From NCBI GenBank assembly GCA_964424355.1, contig CAYRIO010000014.1, positions 10,677 through 74,676 of the forward strand: 64,000 nt of DNA. The letters run 5' to 3'. The stretch's first letter is position 1; each line of letters starts with the position of its first letter. A program made the position numbers and the translations under genes. Shown here in pieces: positions 26,868 to 34,893 of this stretch. The stretch comes from CAZEHS01 sp964424355 (GTDB taxonomy: Bacteria; Bacillota; Clostridia; Peptostreptococcales; Acidaminobacteraceae). Under the pieces are notes generated by a model. It ran no database searches and was not told the DNA's origin. It saw only the letters and a list, made by a program, of their open reading frames with translations.

Positions 26868-27713
26868 TTACTGTGTGATGGTGACAACCTTGGTGGCATT
26901 GTCGTAGCTTACCGTCGCGCCCAAGGCCTCAGCGATTACCCGTACCGGAACCATCGTATGGCCGTCACTGATGATCGCAGCGGTATCCATCGTCTTTTCC
27001 ATGCCGTTGACCTGGTAGGCGGACTGATTGATCTTGATGGCGACCGTCTGGGTTGCCGAGGTGAGGGTCACCGTCTGTGTGGCGCTGTCCCAGGCAATTT
27101 CGGCGCCCAGGGCTTCGGCTGCGGATCGGAGCTCGATGAGGGTCCGCCCGTTGTTATCGGCAAAGGGCTTGACGGTGCTGTTCACCGCGGCCCCATTGAA
27201 CATGACTGTAATGCCGGCCGCTGTGCTTGAACTCTGCGTGCCTGCTGTATTCGCTGCAGTCGGCGGTGTGCCTGATGCCGTGCCGGTCGGGGGTGTCTGC
27301 CCATCACTGCCGTTATGGGCAGGTCTTTCAATCGTCGTCCAATCAATGGCTGCAGCTTGAGCCTCTGTAATCAGGCTGTTGCTGAGGAACTGTTCTTTAA
27401 AGGAAGTCGGCGCTTTCTTTTCTCCGGTCATCTGTGCCTGCCGCTCGGTTTCCGTCAGGTTCTGCATGGCATCCATCTCCGTCTTTCGGGCAGCGTCCTG
27501 GGCTGCTACAAAAGCGGTGATCCCATCCAATTCCGCTTGGGTAAGAACCCCGGAGGTGACATATTGCGTGAGCAGAGATGCGATGGACGGGGGGGCGCTG
27601 CCACCGGCGGGGGGCTGCTGGGATGTGGTGTCAGCGAAAACCGTGATGCCGGATAGGGATAGGACCAGTGTCAACACACCGGTGATGGCTCTTTTTAAAA
27701 TGCGTACTCTCAT
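26868..27713 (-). CDS. Secreted protein with copper amine oxidase N-terminal-like (stalk) domain
   Basis: 281 residues. A signal peptide (about 1-28, VFADT) is followed by a low-complexity helical part, a Gly/Thr/Pro-rich linker (residues 130-165) and a C-terminal Cu_amine_oxidN1 domain of two beta units (FADNNGRTLIELRSAAEALGAEIAWD and DGHTMVPVRVIAEALGATVSYD). The domain occurs on many secreted Firmicute proteins, probably for cell-wall or protein contact; no oxidase domain is attached. AGGAGG precedes the ATG. Role unknown. Confidence 0.85.
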   Translation of the reverse strand: MRVRILKRAITGVLTLVLSLSGITVFADTTSQQPPAGGSAPPSIASLLTQYVTSGVLTQAELDGITAFVAAQDAARKTEMDAMQNLTETERQAQMTGEKKAPTSFKEQFLSNSLITEAQAAAIDWTTIERPAHNGSDGQTPPTGTASGTPPTAANTAGTQSSSTAAGITVMFNGAAVNSTVKPFADNNGRTLIELRSAAEALGAEIAWDSATQTVTLTSATQTVAIKINQSAYQVNGMEKTMDTAAIISDGHTMVPVRVIAEALGATVSYDNATKVVTITQ

Positions 27714-27811
27714 ATAGAATGCCTCCTGTTTGGTTTTCTTTATCCTAACAGGGGAATGTGAGGGTTCAGTGACTGGTCTGTGAAGAGATTGTGTGCAACC
27801 TGTGGGAAATG

Positions 27812-28762
27812 CTACCGCTCTCCAGGAATCTTTTTACCAAGCCTTTTCAAATGGCTGTTATATTCACTATTACTGATTTGATTGGCTACAAAGCTATCCG
27901 TAATCAGCTGGGCCTGGATCCGGACAGATTCGTCCTGACCGCTGTGACGCTCTTCTGCACTCTTTTGAAGCGTTAAGAATTTCTCATCCCATTTTTCATT
28001 GTTGCCCGCTTCAAGATTCCCGATATCATCCAATTCACTTTTGAAAAAAATAGAGAATGTTTTGAGATTCATGACCCAATCCTTGATTGTATCCTCTTCT
28101 TGATCTATTGAAAGTTCATAACTGCTGTAAATTGAAAAACAACCGCCCATGATGCTTTTGTAAATGATCCTCAGCTTCAACACAGGGATGGCCGCACGTC
28201 CTTTCAGCAACGCCTCTAAAAGCCGCCCATCTAAATCATCTTTGAACCGAAAAACAGTGTCCCCCTCTTTCGTTAAACATTTTTCCTCGAGGATATTTAT
28301 CCGCAAATCATTTGTCTCCAGTTTGAATTCTTCATCGCCATCCGTTATGCTCAGCTTTGCTGTTACATCGGCACAGATCAATGGTGAGTGCCCGACATTT
28401 TTTATGATCAGCCCCAAGGTGTAATCAGAAGAATATTCCTGCGTTTTCTCCTCACTGTTGTATATGAATTCCGGCCGTTCAACTTTCAAAGTAACCCCCT
28501 CAAACCAGGGCATCGGCTGATTCTGCATTTCTCTTTCCAATTTTATTTCCGCTAACTGCTTTTTCATTACTTCCAGTTGATTGGTGGTTACATAGACATA
28601 CACCACCGTCAGCACCGCTACAAAGAGCGACGACAACCCTGATAAAGCGTTGATGAATCCAAAATCCGGGTGGATGATTCCGTAAACAAAAAGTGCACAG
28701 ATTGTTGCAGCAATTATGCCAAAGCTGACCATCGGTATCAATTTGCTTTTGTAATGCGTCAT
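27812..28762 (-). CDS. Two-helix membrane protein of unknown function
   Basis: 316 residues. Two membrane helices near the N-terminus (residues 11-30 and 38-58) are followed by a coiled-coil-like segment (NQLEVMKKQLAEIKLEREMQNQPMPWFEG) and a mostly beta, cytoplasmic domain of about 150 residues. This plan is common in uncharacterised proteins of Firmicutes and proteobacteria, with no known function. I chose the ATG at 28762 because AAAGGAG precedes it by eight bases; the longer frame has none. The codon use is AT-richer than that of the neighbouring genes, so the gene may be an accessory one. Confidence 0.7.
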   Translation of the reverse strand: MTHYKSKLIPMVSFGIIAATICALFVYGIIHPDFGFINALSGLSSLFVAVLTVVYVYVTTNQLEVMKKQLAEIKLEREMQNQPMPWFEGVTLKVERPEFIYNSEEKTQEYSSDYTLGLIIKNVGHSPLICADVTAKLSITDGDEEFKLETNDLRINILEEKCLTKEGDTVFRFKDDLDGRLLEALLKGRAAIPVLKLRIIYKSIMGGCFSIYSSYELSIDQEEDTIKDWVMNLKTFSIFFKSELDDIGNLEAGNNEKWDEKFLTLQKSAEERHSGQDESVRIQAQLITDSFVANQISNSEYNSHLKRLGKKIPGER

Positions 28763-28789
28763 AGCCCGTTCTCCTTTCTTTGATGAAAC

Positions 28790-28817
28790 AAAAATAAACC
28801 GGGAATTCACCCGGTTT
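28790..28817 (-). terminator. Terminator of the SLH-protein operon
   Basis: Stem AAACCGGG/CCCGGTTT (28796-28803 with 28810-28817), followed on the minus strand by ATTTTTG. Confidence 0.75.
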
Positions 28818-28863
28818 ATACACAATTGCAAACATCGCGTGTCTGCTCCGTCATTTATTTGGT

Positions 28864-30093
28864 TTATCGAATCAAAGTGGATTCAAAGGTTACATTTGAG
28901 CCGGGAACCGTAGAGCTGACAATCGTTCCGGTGCCTGAAACATAGGTGTCGGACCCATCTATCATCAGGGAACCGATCTTGGTTGTTTTGTCCAAACTTA
29001 GGGTTGTGCCTTCCGGTTGGATATGGAAACTGTCACACTGTACATTTTTAAGAGTCACAGCCGTCTTGTACGGAGCGGTTTTACCCACTACGATGGCTTT
29101 TAACCCGGCACCCGTCAAATCCGACTCTTCCAGAATCGTGTCGGATACCGTTGTAACACTTCCAATCGCTGTTGTTCCTGAAACAATCAGGCTTACCGAC
29201 TCAGAATCTTCCAGGATGATCACATTATCCGAAATTACATTGATCAGATGAATGCGGCTGTACTTACCGCTGCTGATGTAGATATTCCCCTTAACCGTGA
29301 CATTTTCAAGAGTCGCACTGCCATCGCCCACTTCTTTATCAATCGTCGCGTTCCCGTTTACAATAACATTCTTAAGGGTAACGCCTGGAGATTTGATGAC
29401 AATGTTCCCTGCAATGGTGACGACATCCCCTGAGGGACCAAAGGAACCCGCTTGATAATATTTCAAATCCGGTGTTAGTGCAGAGGTATTGTAATTGTAA
29501 CAATTATTTACAGCTACCAGTGCTTCTGCCCGTGTCATCTGCGCCTCCGGCATAAATTTCCCATCCGGATAACCTACCATGATTTTGGATTCAAATGCAG
29601 CTATGATCGCTGTTTTGCTCCACTCTGCTGTTAATGTGGCATCTGAAAAAGATAGCACATTGGTGGTTCTTAACAGGCTTTTGAGACGATTGACCACCAC
29701 TGCCACTTCCTGACGGGTGATGCGATCACCAGGGTGCATGCTGCCATCCGCATACCCGGAAATATACCCGGCCGTATTCGCTCTTACAGTCGCCTGATAG
29801 TACCACGAGTTTTGCGGCACATCGGTATAAATCACATCAGCCATCTTCGTGAATCCAAATCGCTTATTCACCATTTGAAAGAATTCCGCCCGGGTGATCG
29901 TTGTATCCGGTTGGAAGGAACCATCCGGGTATCCGGTGACCATGCCGCTGTCCAGTGCGGCTTGAATCGGAACTTTTGCCCAATGTGATCCATAATCGTT
30001 TGAAGCAGCGGAACCGATCATTGGCATAAATGCCGAGAACACCATCATCAAGCTTAAAATCAATGGAAATGTCTTTTTCATCGTTCTTTTCAT
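28864..30093 (-). CDS. S-layer-homology (SLH) surface protein with a beta-helix-like C-terminal half
   Basis: 409 residues. Signal peptide (1-30, GSAAS), then three SLH motifs at about 31-85, 95-150 and 155-205 (GYPDGSFQPDTTITRAEFFQMVN, GYADGSMHPGDRITRQEVAVVVN, GYPDGKFMPEAQMTRAEALVAVN), each with the TRAE-like core that binds pyruvylated cell-wall polymer. The remainder is a run of short repeats (VTLKNVIVNGNATI, ATLENVTVKGNIYI) suggesting a right-handed beta-helix. It would be attached outside the cell through its SLH domains. AGGAGGATACA precedes the ATG. It lies 57 bases after the small membrane gene at 30151-30300 and probably shares its promoter. Confidence 0.92.
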   Translation of the reverse strand: MKRTMKKTFPLILSLMMVFSAFMPMIGSAASNDYGSHWAKVPIQAALDSGMVTGYPDGSFQPDTTITRAEFFQMVNKRFGFTKMADVIYTDVPQNSWYYQATVRANTAGYISGYADGSMHPGDRITRQEVAVVVNRLKSLLRTTNVLSFSDATLTAEWSKTAIIAAFESKIMVGYPDGKFMPEAQMTRAEALVAVNNCYNYNTSALTPDLKYYQAGSFGPSGDVVTIAGNIVIKSPGVTLKNVIVNGNATIDKEVGDGSATLENVTVKGNIYISSGKYSRIHLINVISDNVIILEDSESVSLIVSGTTAIGSVTTVSDTILEESDLTGAGLKAIVVGKTAPYKTAVTLKNVQCDSFHIQPEGTTLSLDKTTKIGSLMIDGSDTYVSGTGTIVSSTVPGSNVTFESTLIR

Positions 30094-30150
30094 TGTATCC
30101 TCCTGTTGTTTTCAACCATTCTAACAAGCCGCGTCTTTCCTTGTTCGTCA

Positions 30151-30300
30151 CTACAAGATTTTCCTGCCTTGTATGATCTGCAGCAAAACCATAATGATTG
30201 CCATTACCAAAAGTACATGAATCAACCCGCCAATCGTGTATGAACCGGCAATTCCCAACAACCATAAAGCAATCAGAATCGCTGCAAGTGTATAAAGCAT
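30151..30300 (-). CDS. lmo0937-family small membrane protein
   Basis: 49 residues with two hydrophobic helices around IAGSYTIGGLIHVLLVMAI, ending in QGRKIL. This matches the short lmo0937-type (DUF5670) family, which often appears among stress-induced small membrane proteins. The ATG at 30300 has AGAGG eight bases ahead. The gene is too short for a routine gene call but the family pattern is clear. It is the first gene behind a PhoB-box-like promoter and is followed by the SLH gene. Confidence 0.82.
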   Translation of the reverse strand: MLYTLAAILIALWLLGIAGSYTIGGLIHVLLVMAIIMVLLQIIQGRKIL

Positions 30301-30373
30301 ATGGCATTCCTCTTTAGGGGGTGATCCGGCACACTACAGATGGCACCTTTCTCCCTACGCCTTTCTACTCTTC

Positions 30374-30407
30374 ATTATAGCGAGGGCGCCTGACAGGATT
30401 CTGACAG
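30374..30407 (-). promoter_or_regulatory. Pho-box-like activator site and -10 element
   Basis: On the minus strand CTGTCAG-AATC-CTGTCAG (30390-30407, direct repeat with 11-base period), ten bases, then TATAAT (30374-30379). The repeat replaces the -35 element, with the same spacing as in E. coli PhoB-activated promoters such as phoA. Transcription would start near 30367 and read the lmo0937-like and SLH genes. Confidence 0.6.
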
Positions 30408-30425
30408 GTTTTCTCACGATAACGC

Positions 30426-30468
30426 AAAGCGCGCACACACCGGGATATACCAAGTGTGTGCGCGCTTT
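30426..30468. repeat. Perfect 15-bp inverted repeat
   Basis: AAAGCGCGCACACAC/GTGTGTGCGCGCTTT with a 13-base loop. Neither side has a clear T run (only TTTATA on plus, TTTGCG on minus). It lies between the DinB-like gene and the Pho-box promoter and may be a weak bidirectional terminator or transcript-stabilising hairpin. The rest of 30301-30637 shows no gene. Confidence 0.6.
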
Positions 30469-30637
30469 ATAGCCGGCCCGGATGAGCCGCAGAGAAAAGT
30501 GAAAAATAATGGTTCACGCTTTCCAACGAGGAGATCCCATCCAATTCAGCCCATAGGTAGCTGACCCCCGGATAGGTATAGACTTCTGCTGGCAATTCAT
30601 TCTTCAGGAGTTTCCATCGCGGTGTCCAGGGTGTTAG

Positions 30638-31078
30638 CTATTCAAAAATCTGCTCCAGATGGTGTGACTGGTGGGCCAGATATTGCTCCAGAAGTTGAGC
30701 CAGCGTTACGGGGGCACCGGATCCCACCTGGCAGGTCAAGGCTTCCATGGATTCACACGGGATTTTTGAAATAATTCGGCGCAGGTGGCTGTTCAGGACC
30801 GTCCACATCTCCAGGAGCTCCTCCGTGTCCATGTCATGGTACCCCTGGAGCCTCACCCAATCCGCCTGGTCGTAGCCGGGCACTGCCAAGGGCTGCTCAT
30901 ACTGGGCCCGGATGAATCTCGCCTGGTTGTTGACGGCCGAATCGCACAGATGGCCCAAAATCTCCCGGCGGCTCCACTTTCCAAAAACACGGACCGACAT
31001 CGTTTCTTCTGACATTTCACGAATTCGATCAGGAACCATTTCAATCAGGGCTTGAAGGGCCTCATTACCGTTACGCAT
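30638..31078 (-). CDS. DinB-family (DinB_2) protein
   Basis: 146 residues forming a four-helix bundle. The metal-binding histidines of the DinB/YfiT fold are visible: SRREILGHLCDSAVNNQARF and AQLLEQYLAHQSHHLEQIF. Members include thiol-dependent S-transferases and damage-inducible proteins; the present one cannot be assigned a reaction. AAGGAGG sits before the ATG at 31078, so the longer frame is rejected. Monocistronic. Confidence 0.82.
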   Translation of the reverse strand: MRNGNEALQALIEMVPDRIREMSEETMSVRVFGKWSRREILGHLCDSAVNNQARFIRAQYEQPLAVPGYDQADWVRLQGYHDMDTEELLEMWTVLNSHLRRIISKIPCESMEALTCQVGSGAPVTLAQLLEQYLAHQSHHLEQIFE

Positions 31079-31130
31079 CACTGCCTCCTTGTGCCGCATC
31101 AGTGCGGTGTTGTCTGAAAATCGAACGGGC

Positions 31131-31535
31131 TCATGACCCGCTGCGCGATAACGCATTTTCTACGGCTTTCCGAATCACTTTACTGGAGCTGGTAGCACCG
31201 CTGACAGAATCCACAGCGGTCGTCTGCTTTTCTAAAATCGAATCTACAATCCCCTCGGCTGGGGCCCCCTTGCCGTTTCTGTGTTCAAGAAGTTTCAGGT
31301 CAGTCATCACGCCATGCTTAACCGTTGCACTGACACGTGCATAGACTAGCCCCGCATCAAAATCCCCTTCGTAGGTCCCATCCGGAACGGCTGTGATATC
31401 AATATTTGAAAATTTCATATTCTGGATAGTCGCTTTGTATGCCTGCGTGTCCAGAAGAAGTTTACCGCCTGCAATAACGGCGATTGCAGCAACCGTGATG
31501 GCGAGGAGCCGGAATGCCTTCCGAGCGGACTTCAT
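31131..31535 (-). CDS. Membrane-anchored FMN-binding domain protein
   Basis: About 134 residues. A single N-terminal helix (residues 8-25) anchors an FMN_bind domain: DGTYEGDFDAGLVYARVSATVKHG and the C-terminal DSVSGATSSSKVIRKAVENAL. SGAT is the site of covalent FMN attachment to threonine in RnfG/NqrC-like proteins. It probably carries electrons outside the membrane. Its ATG overlaps the stop of the flavodoxin gene as ATGA, so the pair is translationally coupled. It might act with the flavodoxin-like protein, which is inference. Confidence 0.85.
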   Translation of the reverse strand: MKSARKAFRLLAITVAAIAVIAGGKLLLDTQAYKATIQNMKFSNIDITAVPDGTYEGDFDAGLVYARVSATVKHGVMTDLKLLEHRNGKGAPAEGIVDSILEKQTTAVDSVSGATSSSKVIRKAVENALSRSGS

Positions 31536-31957
31536 TGTTTTCCCTTTCCTGTGATGCATTCCTTGGCGAATTCTACCGCAGCCGCTATGTCCTCCTGGTT
31601 GGGGTGCGAAAACCCTTTAAAAAGGAAGCTTCCTTCACAGACATACTCCTCTTCCTTCACGGCGATACCACGCTCCGTCAGAGCGTTCCGCAATCCCCGT
31701 TGAGTTACCTTGGTGGCCGAGGAGGTGATCAGCGCCGCCGATTTTGCATCATCCGGCGTAAGTGTGTTCACATACGCCAACAATTCCGGCTTGCATCCGC
31801 CGCCATAAATTCCGCTGACGATCAGCATAAGATCATAGCCTTCCAAACGCGGCTTCTCATTAATATTATACACAGGGACACTCAGTTCCTGTGAAATCCT
31901 TTGCGCGATTTTTTTACTGTGCCCGGTCATGCTGGCATAAATAACGGCTGTTTTCAT
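31532..31957 (-). CDS. Flavodoxin-domain protein
   Basis: About 141 residues. The FMN phosphate loop YASMTGHSKKIAQRIS, the loop VSGIYGGGCKPEL and the segment LITSSATKVTQRGLRNAL place it among short flavodoxin-like proteins (flavodoxin_5 or FldA-related). GTGGAGGTATCAAA precedes the ATG at 31957. It is coupled to the FMN-binding protein gene. It could be an electron carrier or a regulator of the type found in Clostridia; the partner is unknown. Confidence 0.82.
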   Translation of the reverse strand: MKTAVIYASMTGHSKKIAQRISQELSVPVYNINEKPRLEGYDLMLIVSGIYGGGCKPELLAYVNTLTPDDAKSAALITSSATKVTQRGLRNALTERGIAVKEEEYVCEGSFLFKGFSHPNQEDIAAAVEFAKECITGKGKQ

Positions 31958-32124
31958 TTTGATACCTCCACAAGTTCCACGAAAGGGGCTGCCTATACAC
32001 TTAATGTATTCCCCATACACCGCACCGTCAATAAACATCCGCTTATGAAGTTCTTAAAAAAAACAAAACACCCATGGCACTTCAAAACCTCCTTCTTGCT
32101 CCTTCAGGATTGCCCTGCCACAGC

Positions 32125-32169
32125 AAAACCGGGCATATCTCCACTGGAATGGGAGATATGCCCGGTTTT
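32125..32169 (-). terminator. Hairpin terminator after the YvyF-like gene
   Basis: Perfect 18-bp stem AAAACCGGGCATATCTCC/GGAGATATGCCCGGTTTT with a nine-base loop. TTTT closes the stem in either direction; on the minus strand it lies 88 bases past the stop of the 32257-32706 gene. Confidence 0.7.
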
Positions 32170-32256
32170 CATGTTCTAAAGTATGTACTCACAGAAAGAA
32201 ACCTTCAGGTATCAAGTAACTCCCAGGTTATCCGCTTGAAATGGCAAAGACCCGCC

Positions 32257-32706
32257 TCACCGCATCCGCGTTGAAAGGCCACGGCTCTGAAACCGGCCGC
32301 TCGCCCCACCACCCGAAAAAGTAGCCGCTGAACGCACAACCTGCGGCGCTGAAAGAGCTATACAATCATAACAATGCCGACCTGTCGAAATGGATGCACC
32401 GCATTTTTCACACCGCAGCAATCCGGCCATGGCCGACTCTGGCGTGAGGCTTAGGGTCTCCTGGCGAACCATCCGGTTCAATTGGGTGATTGAGATCTTC
32501 AACTCCTTCGAAATCGTCTGCATCGGCACATTGTTGCCCTTGGCGTAGATATAGCCCCGTACGATGCTCACACGGACCGACTCGTCGCTGATACACTGCA
32601 GACAGCCCTCCGGGTGCCCTTGAACGTGTGAATAGATTTCACCGCAGGTCTTGCACTCTTTTGGATCAATGGCAATTTCCTCATCAAAATATCGCGTAGA
32701 GAACAT
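32257..32706 (-). CDS. YvyF-like flagellar-type zinc-ribbon/HTH protein
   Basis: About 149 residues. Two CxxC pairs (CKTCG and CLQC) form a zinc ribbon, a helix-turn-helix-like middle follows (VPMQTISKELKISITQLNRMVRQETLSL), and a second ribbon (CEKCGASISTGRHCYDC) closes the domain; the tail is Gly/Ser/Arg-rich. This layout is that of the YvyF/TIGR03826 proteins normally encoded beside flgM in flagellar operons. Here no flagellar gene is near. AAGGAGG precedes the ATG at 32706. The leader carries a c-di-GMP-I riboswitch and a terminator, so the level of this protein should follow c-di-GMP. Confidence 0.78.
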   Translation of the reverse strand: MFSTRYFDEEIAIDPKECKTCGEIYSHVQGHPEGCLQCISDESVRVSIVRGYIYAKGNNVPMQTISKELKISITQLNRMVRQETLSLTPESAMAGLLRCEKCGASISTGRHCYDCIALSAPQVVRSAATFSGGGASGRFQSRGLSTRMR

Positions 32707-32754
32707 GGTACCTTCCTCCTTCATAATCGTTGATATGCCCCTTGGCACAAACGA

Positions 32755-32794
32755 TCAAAAAATAGAAAAGAGCAGCAGAATGAGCCTGCTACTC
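32755..32794 (-). terminator. Riboswitch-controlled terminator
   Basis: On the minus strand GAGTAGCAG/CTGCTGCTC (one mismatch, seven-base loop) followed by TTTTCTATTTTTT. It starts a few bases after the c-di-GMP aptamer and ends about 50 bases before the YvyF-like gene. Confidence 0.85.
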
Positions 32795-32797
32795 ATC

Positions 32798-32886
32798 GTT
32801 GGCGGCCCGGCGGTCATAGTCCGAAGACCTTAGATCCGTAGCTTTGCGTCCCGCTCTTTCGAACGGTTTGCCATTATCAGTGATTG
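32798..32886 (-). promoter_or_regulatory. c-di-GMP-I (GEMM-I) riboswitch
   Basis: The minus strand reads GGCAAACC, then hairpin P2 with a GAAA tetraloop, GGGACGCAAAGC, and hairpin P3 ending in CCGGGCCGCC. These conserved blocks are those of GEMM-I RNAs and nearly match the Vibrio Vc2 core between GGCAAACC and GCAAAGC. A TATAAT -10 element at 32899-32904 places the transcript start just ahead. The aptamer is followed directly by an intrinsic terminator, so control is transcriptional. Confidence 0.93.
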
Positions 32887-32986
32887 GTACGTATGTACAT
32901 TATAGCATATTCCGTTACTGGCCAATAGCCGCAATTTTCGTCCTGATGGGTGGGGCTGGCAGTATCACAACACGTGCAGTCCCCAG

Positions 32987-34198
32987 CTATATCTGTTCAT
33001 GAAGCAGAAAATCAGGGATATAGCGATGCAGAATGCCCTGCCTTCCCATATCAAATCGATCCATGGATAAAACGTATTTCGGGTAATTGTCCTCAATGGC
33101 CAGCAACGATCCGAATTCCCGTTCCACTGTTTCATCCGACGCCAAAAGATACGCTACCTGCAAGTAAATTCTTTGGCCTGCCTTTTCGCACACAAAATCG
33201 ACTTCCCGGTTCCCCACTCGCCCTACCCGGACAGCGTAGCCACGGCGAAGCATCTCCATATAGACGATATTCTCCAGGATGCGCTGAATGTCTCGTTGGT
33301 TATTACCGTATACCGCTTGCCGAATCCCATGGTCTGCAACATAGTACTTTTCATTCACCTGCAGAATCTGCTTGCCAACGAGGTCGATTCGGGGCACCCG
33401 ATGAAACAGAAACGCTTCCTCACACCCTCTGAGGTGGTTCATAACCGTTTCCGGCGCCACTTTTCGCCCTTCACTCTTGAAGTATTTCGAAATGGCATTG
33501 GCAGAGAAGGTTTCCCCAACATGTGCAATGACATAGAGGAGAATGCGTTCCAGTAAGTCTACATCTCTAAACTGATTCCGCTTCATCACATCCTTGATTA
33601 GAACTGAACTGTAAATATCCTTCAGGTATTGTGCGACAGCAGCAGGTTCCTCACTGAAATGCCGGAGAAACGGAAATCCGCCGAACTGAATATACCTGTC
33701 AAATTGCCAGTCTATGGTCTGATGTTCGCCTTCACGCTGGTACAACGCAGTGAACTCTTCAAAGGAAAACGGAAACACATGAATTTCGATATATCGCCCC
33801 GCAAGGAATGTGGCCAGCTCACCCGATAGCAGCTTTGCATTGGAACCCGTTATGTAGATATCAAACGCACCTTTAGAAAGAAGGGAGTTGATACAGCGTT
33901 CCCATTCCTCCACCTCTTGGATTTCATCAAAAAATAGATAGCGAAGTTCTGGATTTTCCGTAGCCTTTGCCATCACGGCTTCGTGGAGTTTGGCCGCTTC
34001 TGTCAGATCCGCGTTGGCCATATCTTCAAAGTTCAGCGCCAGTATCTGATGTTCCTTCACGCCGCGTTCCTTTAGCACCTCTTGAATGAGATCCAGCATG
34101 ACGGATTTTCCGCACCGACGGATGCCCGTGAGCACCTTTATCACCTGCTTATCCATGAACGGTCGCACTTTGCGAATATACATTTCTCGCTTGATCAT
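32987..34198 (-). CDS. AAA_14/DUF4143 ATPase
   Basis: 403 residues. Walker A GIRRCGKSVMLDLI and the Walker B-like LRYLFFDEIQEVEEWE belong to the AAA_14 domain; the C-terminal half (LEDIVYMEMLRRGYAVRVGRVGNREVDFVCEK-type segment) is DUF4143 with a nuclease-like GNREVDFV strand. Such proteins are common, often in multiple copies, in anaerobe genomes; function is unknown. GGGGGTGAAC precedes the ATG. It is just outside the island boundary and is single-gene. Confidence 0.85.
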   Translation of the reverse strand: MIKREMYIRKVRPFMDKQVIKVLTGIRRCGKSVMLDLIQEVLKERGVKEHQILALNFEDMANADLTEAAKLHEAVMAKATENPELRYLFFDEIQEVEEWERCINSLLSKGAFDIYITGSNAKLLSGELATFLAGRYIEIHVFPFSFEEFTALYQREGEHQTIDWQFDRYIQFGGFPFLRHFSEEPAAVAQYLKDIYSSVLIKDVMKRNQFRDVDLLERILLYVIAHVGETFSANAISKYFKSEGRKVAPETVMNHLRGCEEAFLFHRVPRIDLVGKQILQVNEKYYVADHGIRQAVYGNNQRDIQRILENIVYMEMLRRGYAVRVGRVGNREVDFVCEKAGQRIYLQVAYLLASDETVEREFGSLLAIEDNYPKYVLSMDRFDMGRQGILHRYIPDFLLHEQI

Positions 34199-34240
34199 AT
34201 GTTCACCCCCGTTCAGTTAATTCAATTATATCTTCTTCAA

Positions 34241-34290
34241 TAACAAAAAACAAGGATTGTCACAGTTACAACTGTAACAATCCTTGTTTT
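34241..34290 (-). terminator. Terminator near the left island junction
   Basis: Stem AAAACAAGGATTGT/ACAATCCTTGTTTT with an inner ACAGTT/AACTGT, followed on the minus strand by TTTGTTATTG. It sits about 140 bases from the left att repeat and may have been the original guaA terminator before the island inserted. Confidence 0.75.
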
Positions 34291-34430
34291 AATGATATTT
34301 TCAGTGTATATCTTGCAAATTGTCAGCCCTGTATTGAACTCTACGTCGCTTCATCCAAGGAGCAGAGTCTACAAGAGCAAACACGACCAGGTAGCTTATT
34401 TTCATATAAGCATGGTGTAGCTTATGTGAT

Positions 34431-34441
34431 TATTCCATCTC
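34431..34441. repeat. Left attachment site copy
   Basis: TATTCCATCTC, identical to the guaA 3' end at 53658-53668. Read on the minus strand the copy encodes IEME-stop, as guaA does, but the sequence upstream is unrelated to guaA. The identity stops after eleven bases; looser matching continues for a few. Confidence 0.75.
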
Positions 34442-34544
34442 AATTCCGAAAAGCGTTGCACTGGTGATTTTATGTGGTTTTACGTTGCTATTGTTGCATA
34501 TTTTCGTGTTTTTTGCAGGGTGTTTTTTGAGTGTCGGGAAAAGT

Positions 34545-34563
34545 GGAGTCAATTTGGAGTCAC
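34545..34563 (+). repeat. Left pair of integrase arm-type sites
   Basis: GGAGTCAA and GGAGTCAC, 11 bases apart, about 105 bases inside the left att. The same pair with the same orientation and period is at 53581-53599 at the other end. Between 34442 and 34893 I see no gene. Confidence 0.6.
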
Positions 34564-34801
34564 AACACAGTGCCACCTCGGAACGCTGACTATCATCGCC
34601 AAACAAAATGATCAAGGTTATATCAAAGGGAGAATTGTGCCTAATTGAACAAGTGTGCTATTTATCTTTTTTGTGTTAACCCTTGCATCTTGCTAAATTG
34701 ATTTACGATACCGCGCTTCCATATTTATGGTATATCAAGTTTTTCAAATGCATAATGTGAGTTGGTCGACTCGCGTATCTTCATGAATATTCCTACTTAC
34801 A

Positions 34802-34840
34802 AACACAAAAAAAACGAGATAAATCTCACCTTTTCGTGTT
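34802..34840 (-). terminator. Terminator of the TIR/caspase gene block
   Basis: On the minus strand AACACGAAAAGGTGAGA, a TTTA loop, then TCTCGTTTTTTTTGTGTT; a hairpin ending in a T-rich arm, about 55 bases past the ThsB-like gene. Confidence 0.7.
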
Positions 34841-34893
34841 GATATTAAGACTGCAATTATCTGTTCCAAGCAAAAAATGGATTTCAACAAGAG

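Noticed and set aside
29864..30307. 147-residue minus-strand frame over the SLH gene start
   Set aside because: It overlaps the strongly supported SLH gene and the 49-residue lmo0937-like gene in another frame and shows no family pattern.
34430..34615. A minus-strand open frame ending in GIEME, like guaA
   Set aside because: Only the last codons match guaA, because of the att repeat; the rest is unrelated and there is no ribosome site. It is not a guaA remnant gene.
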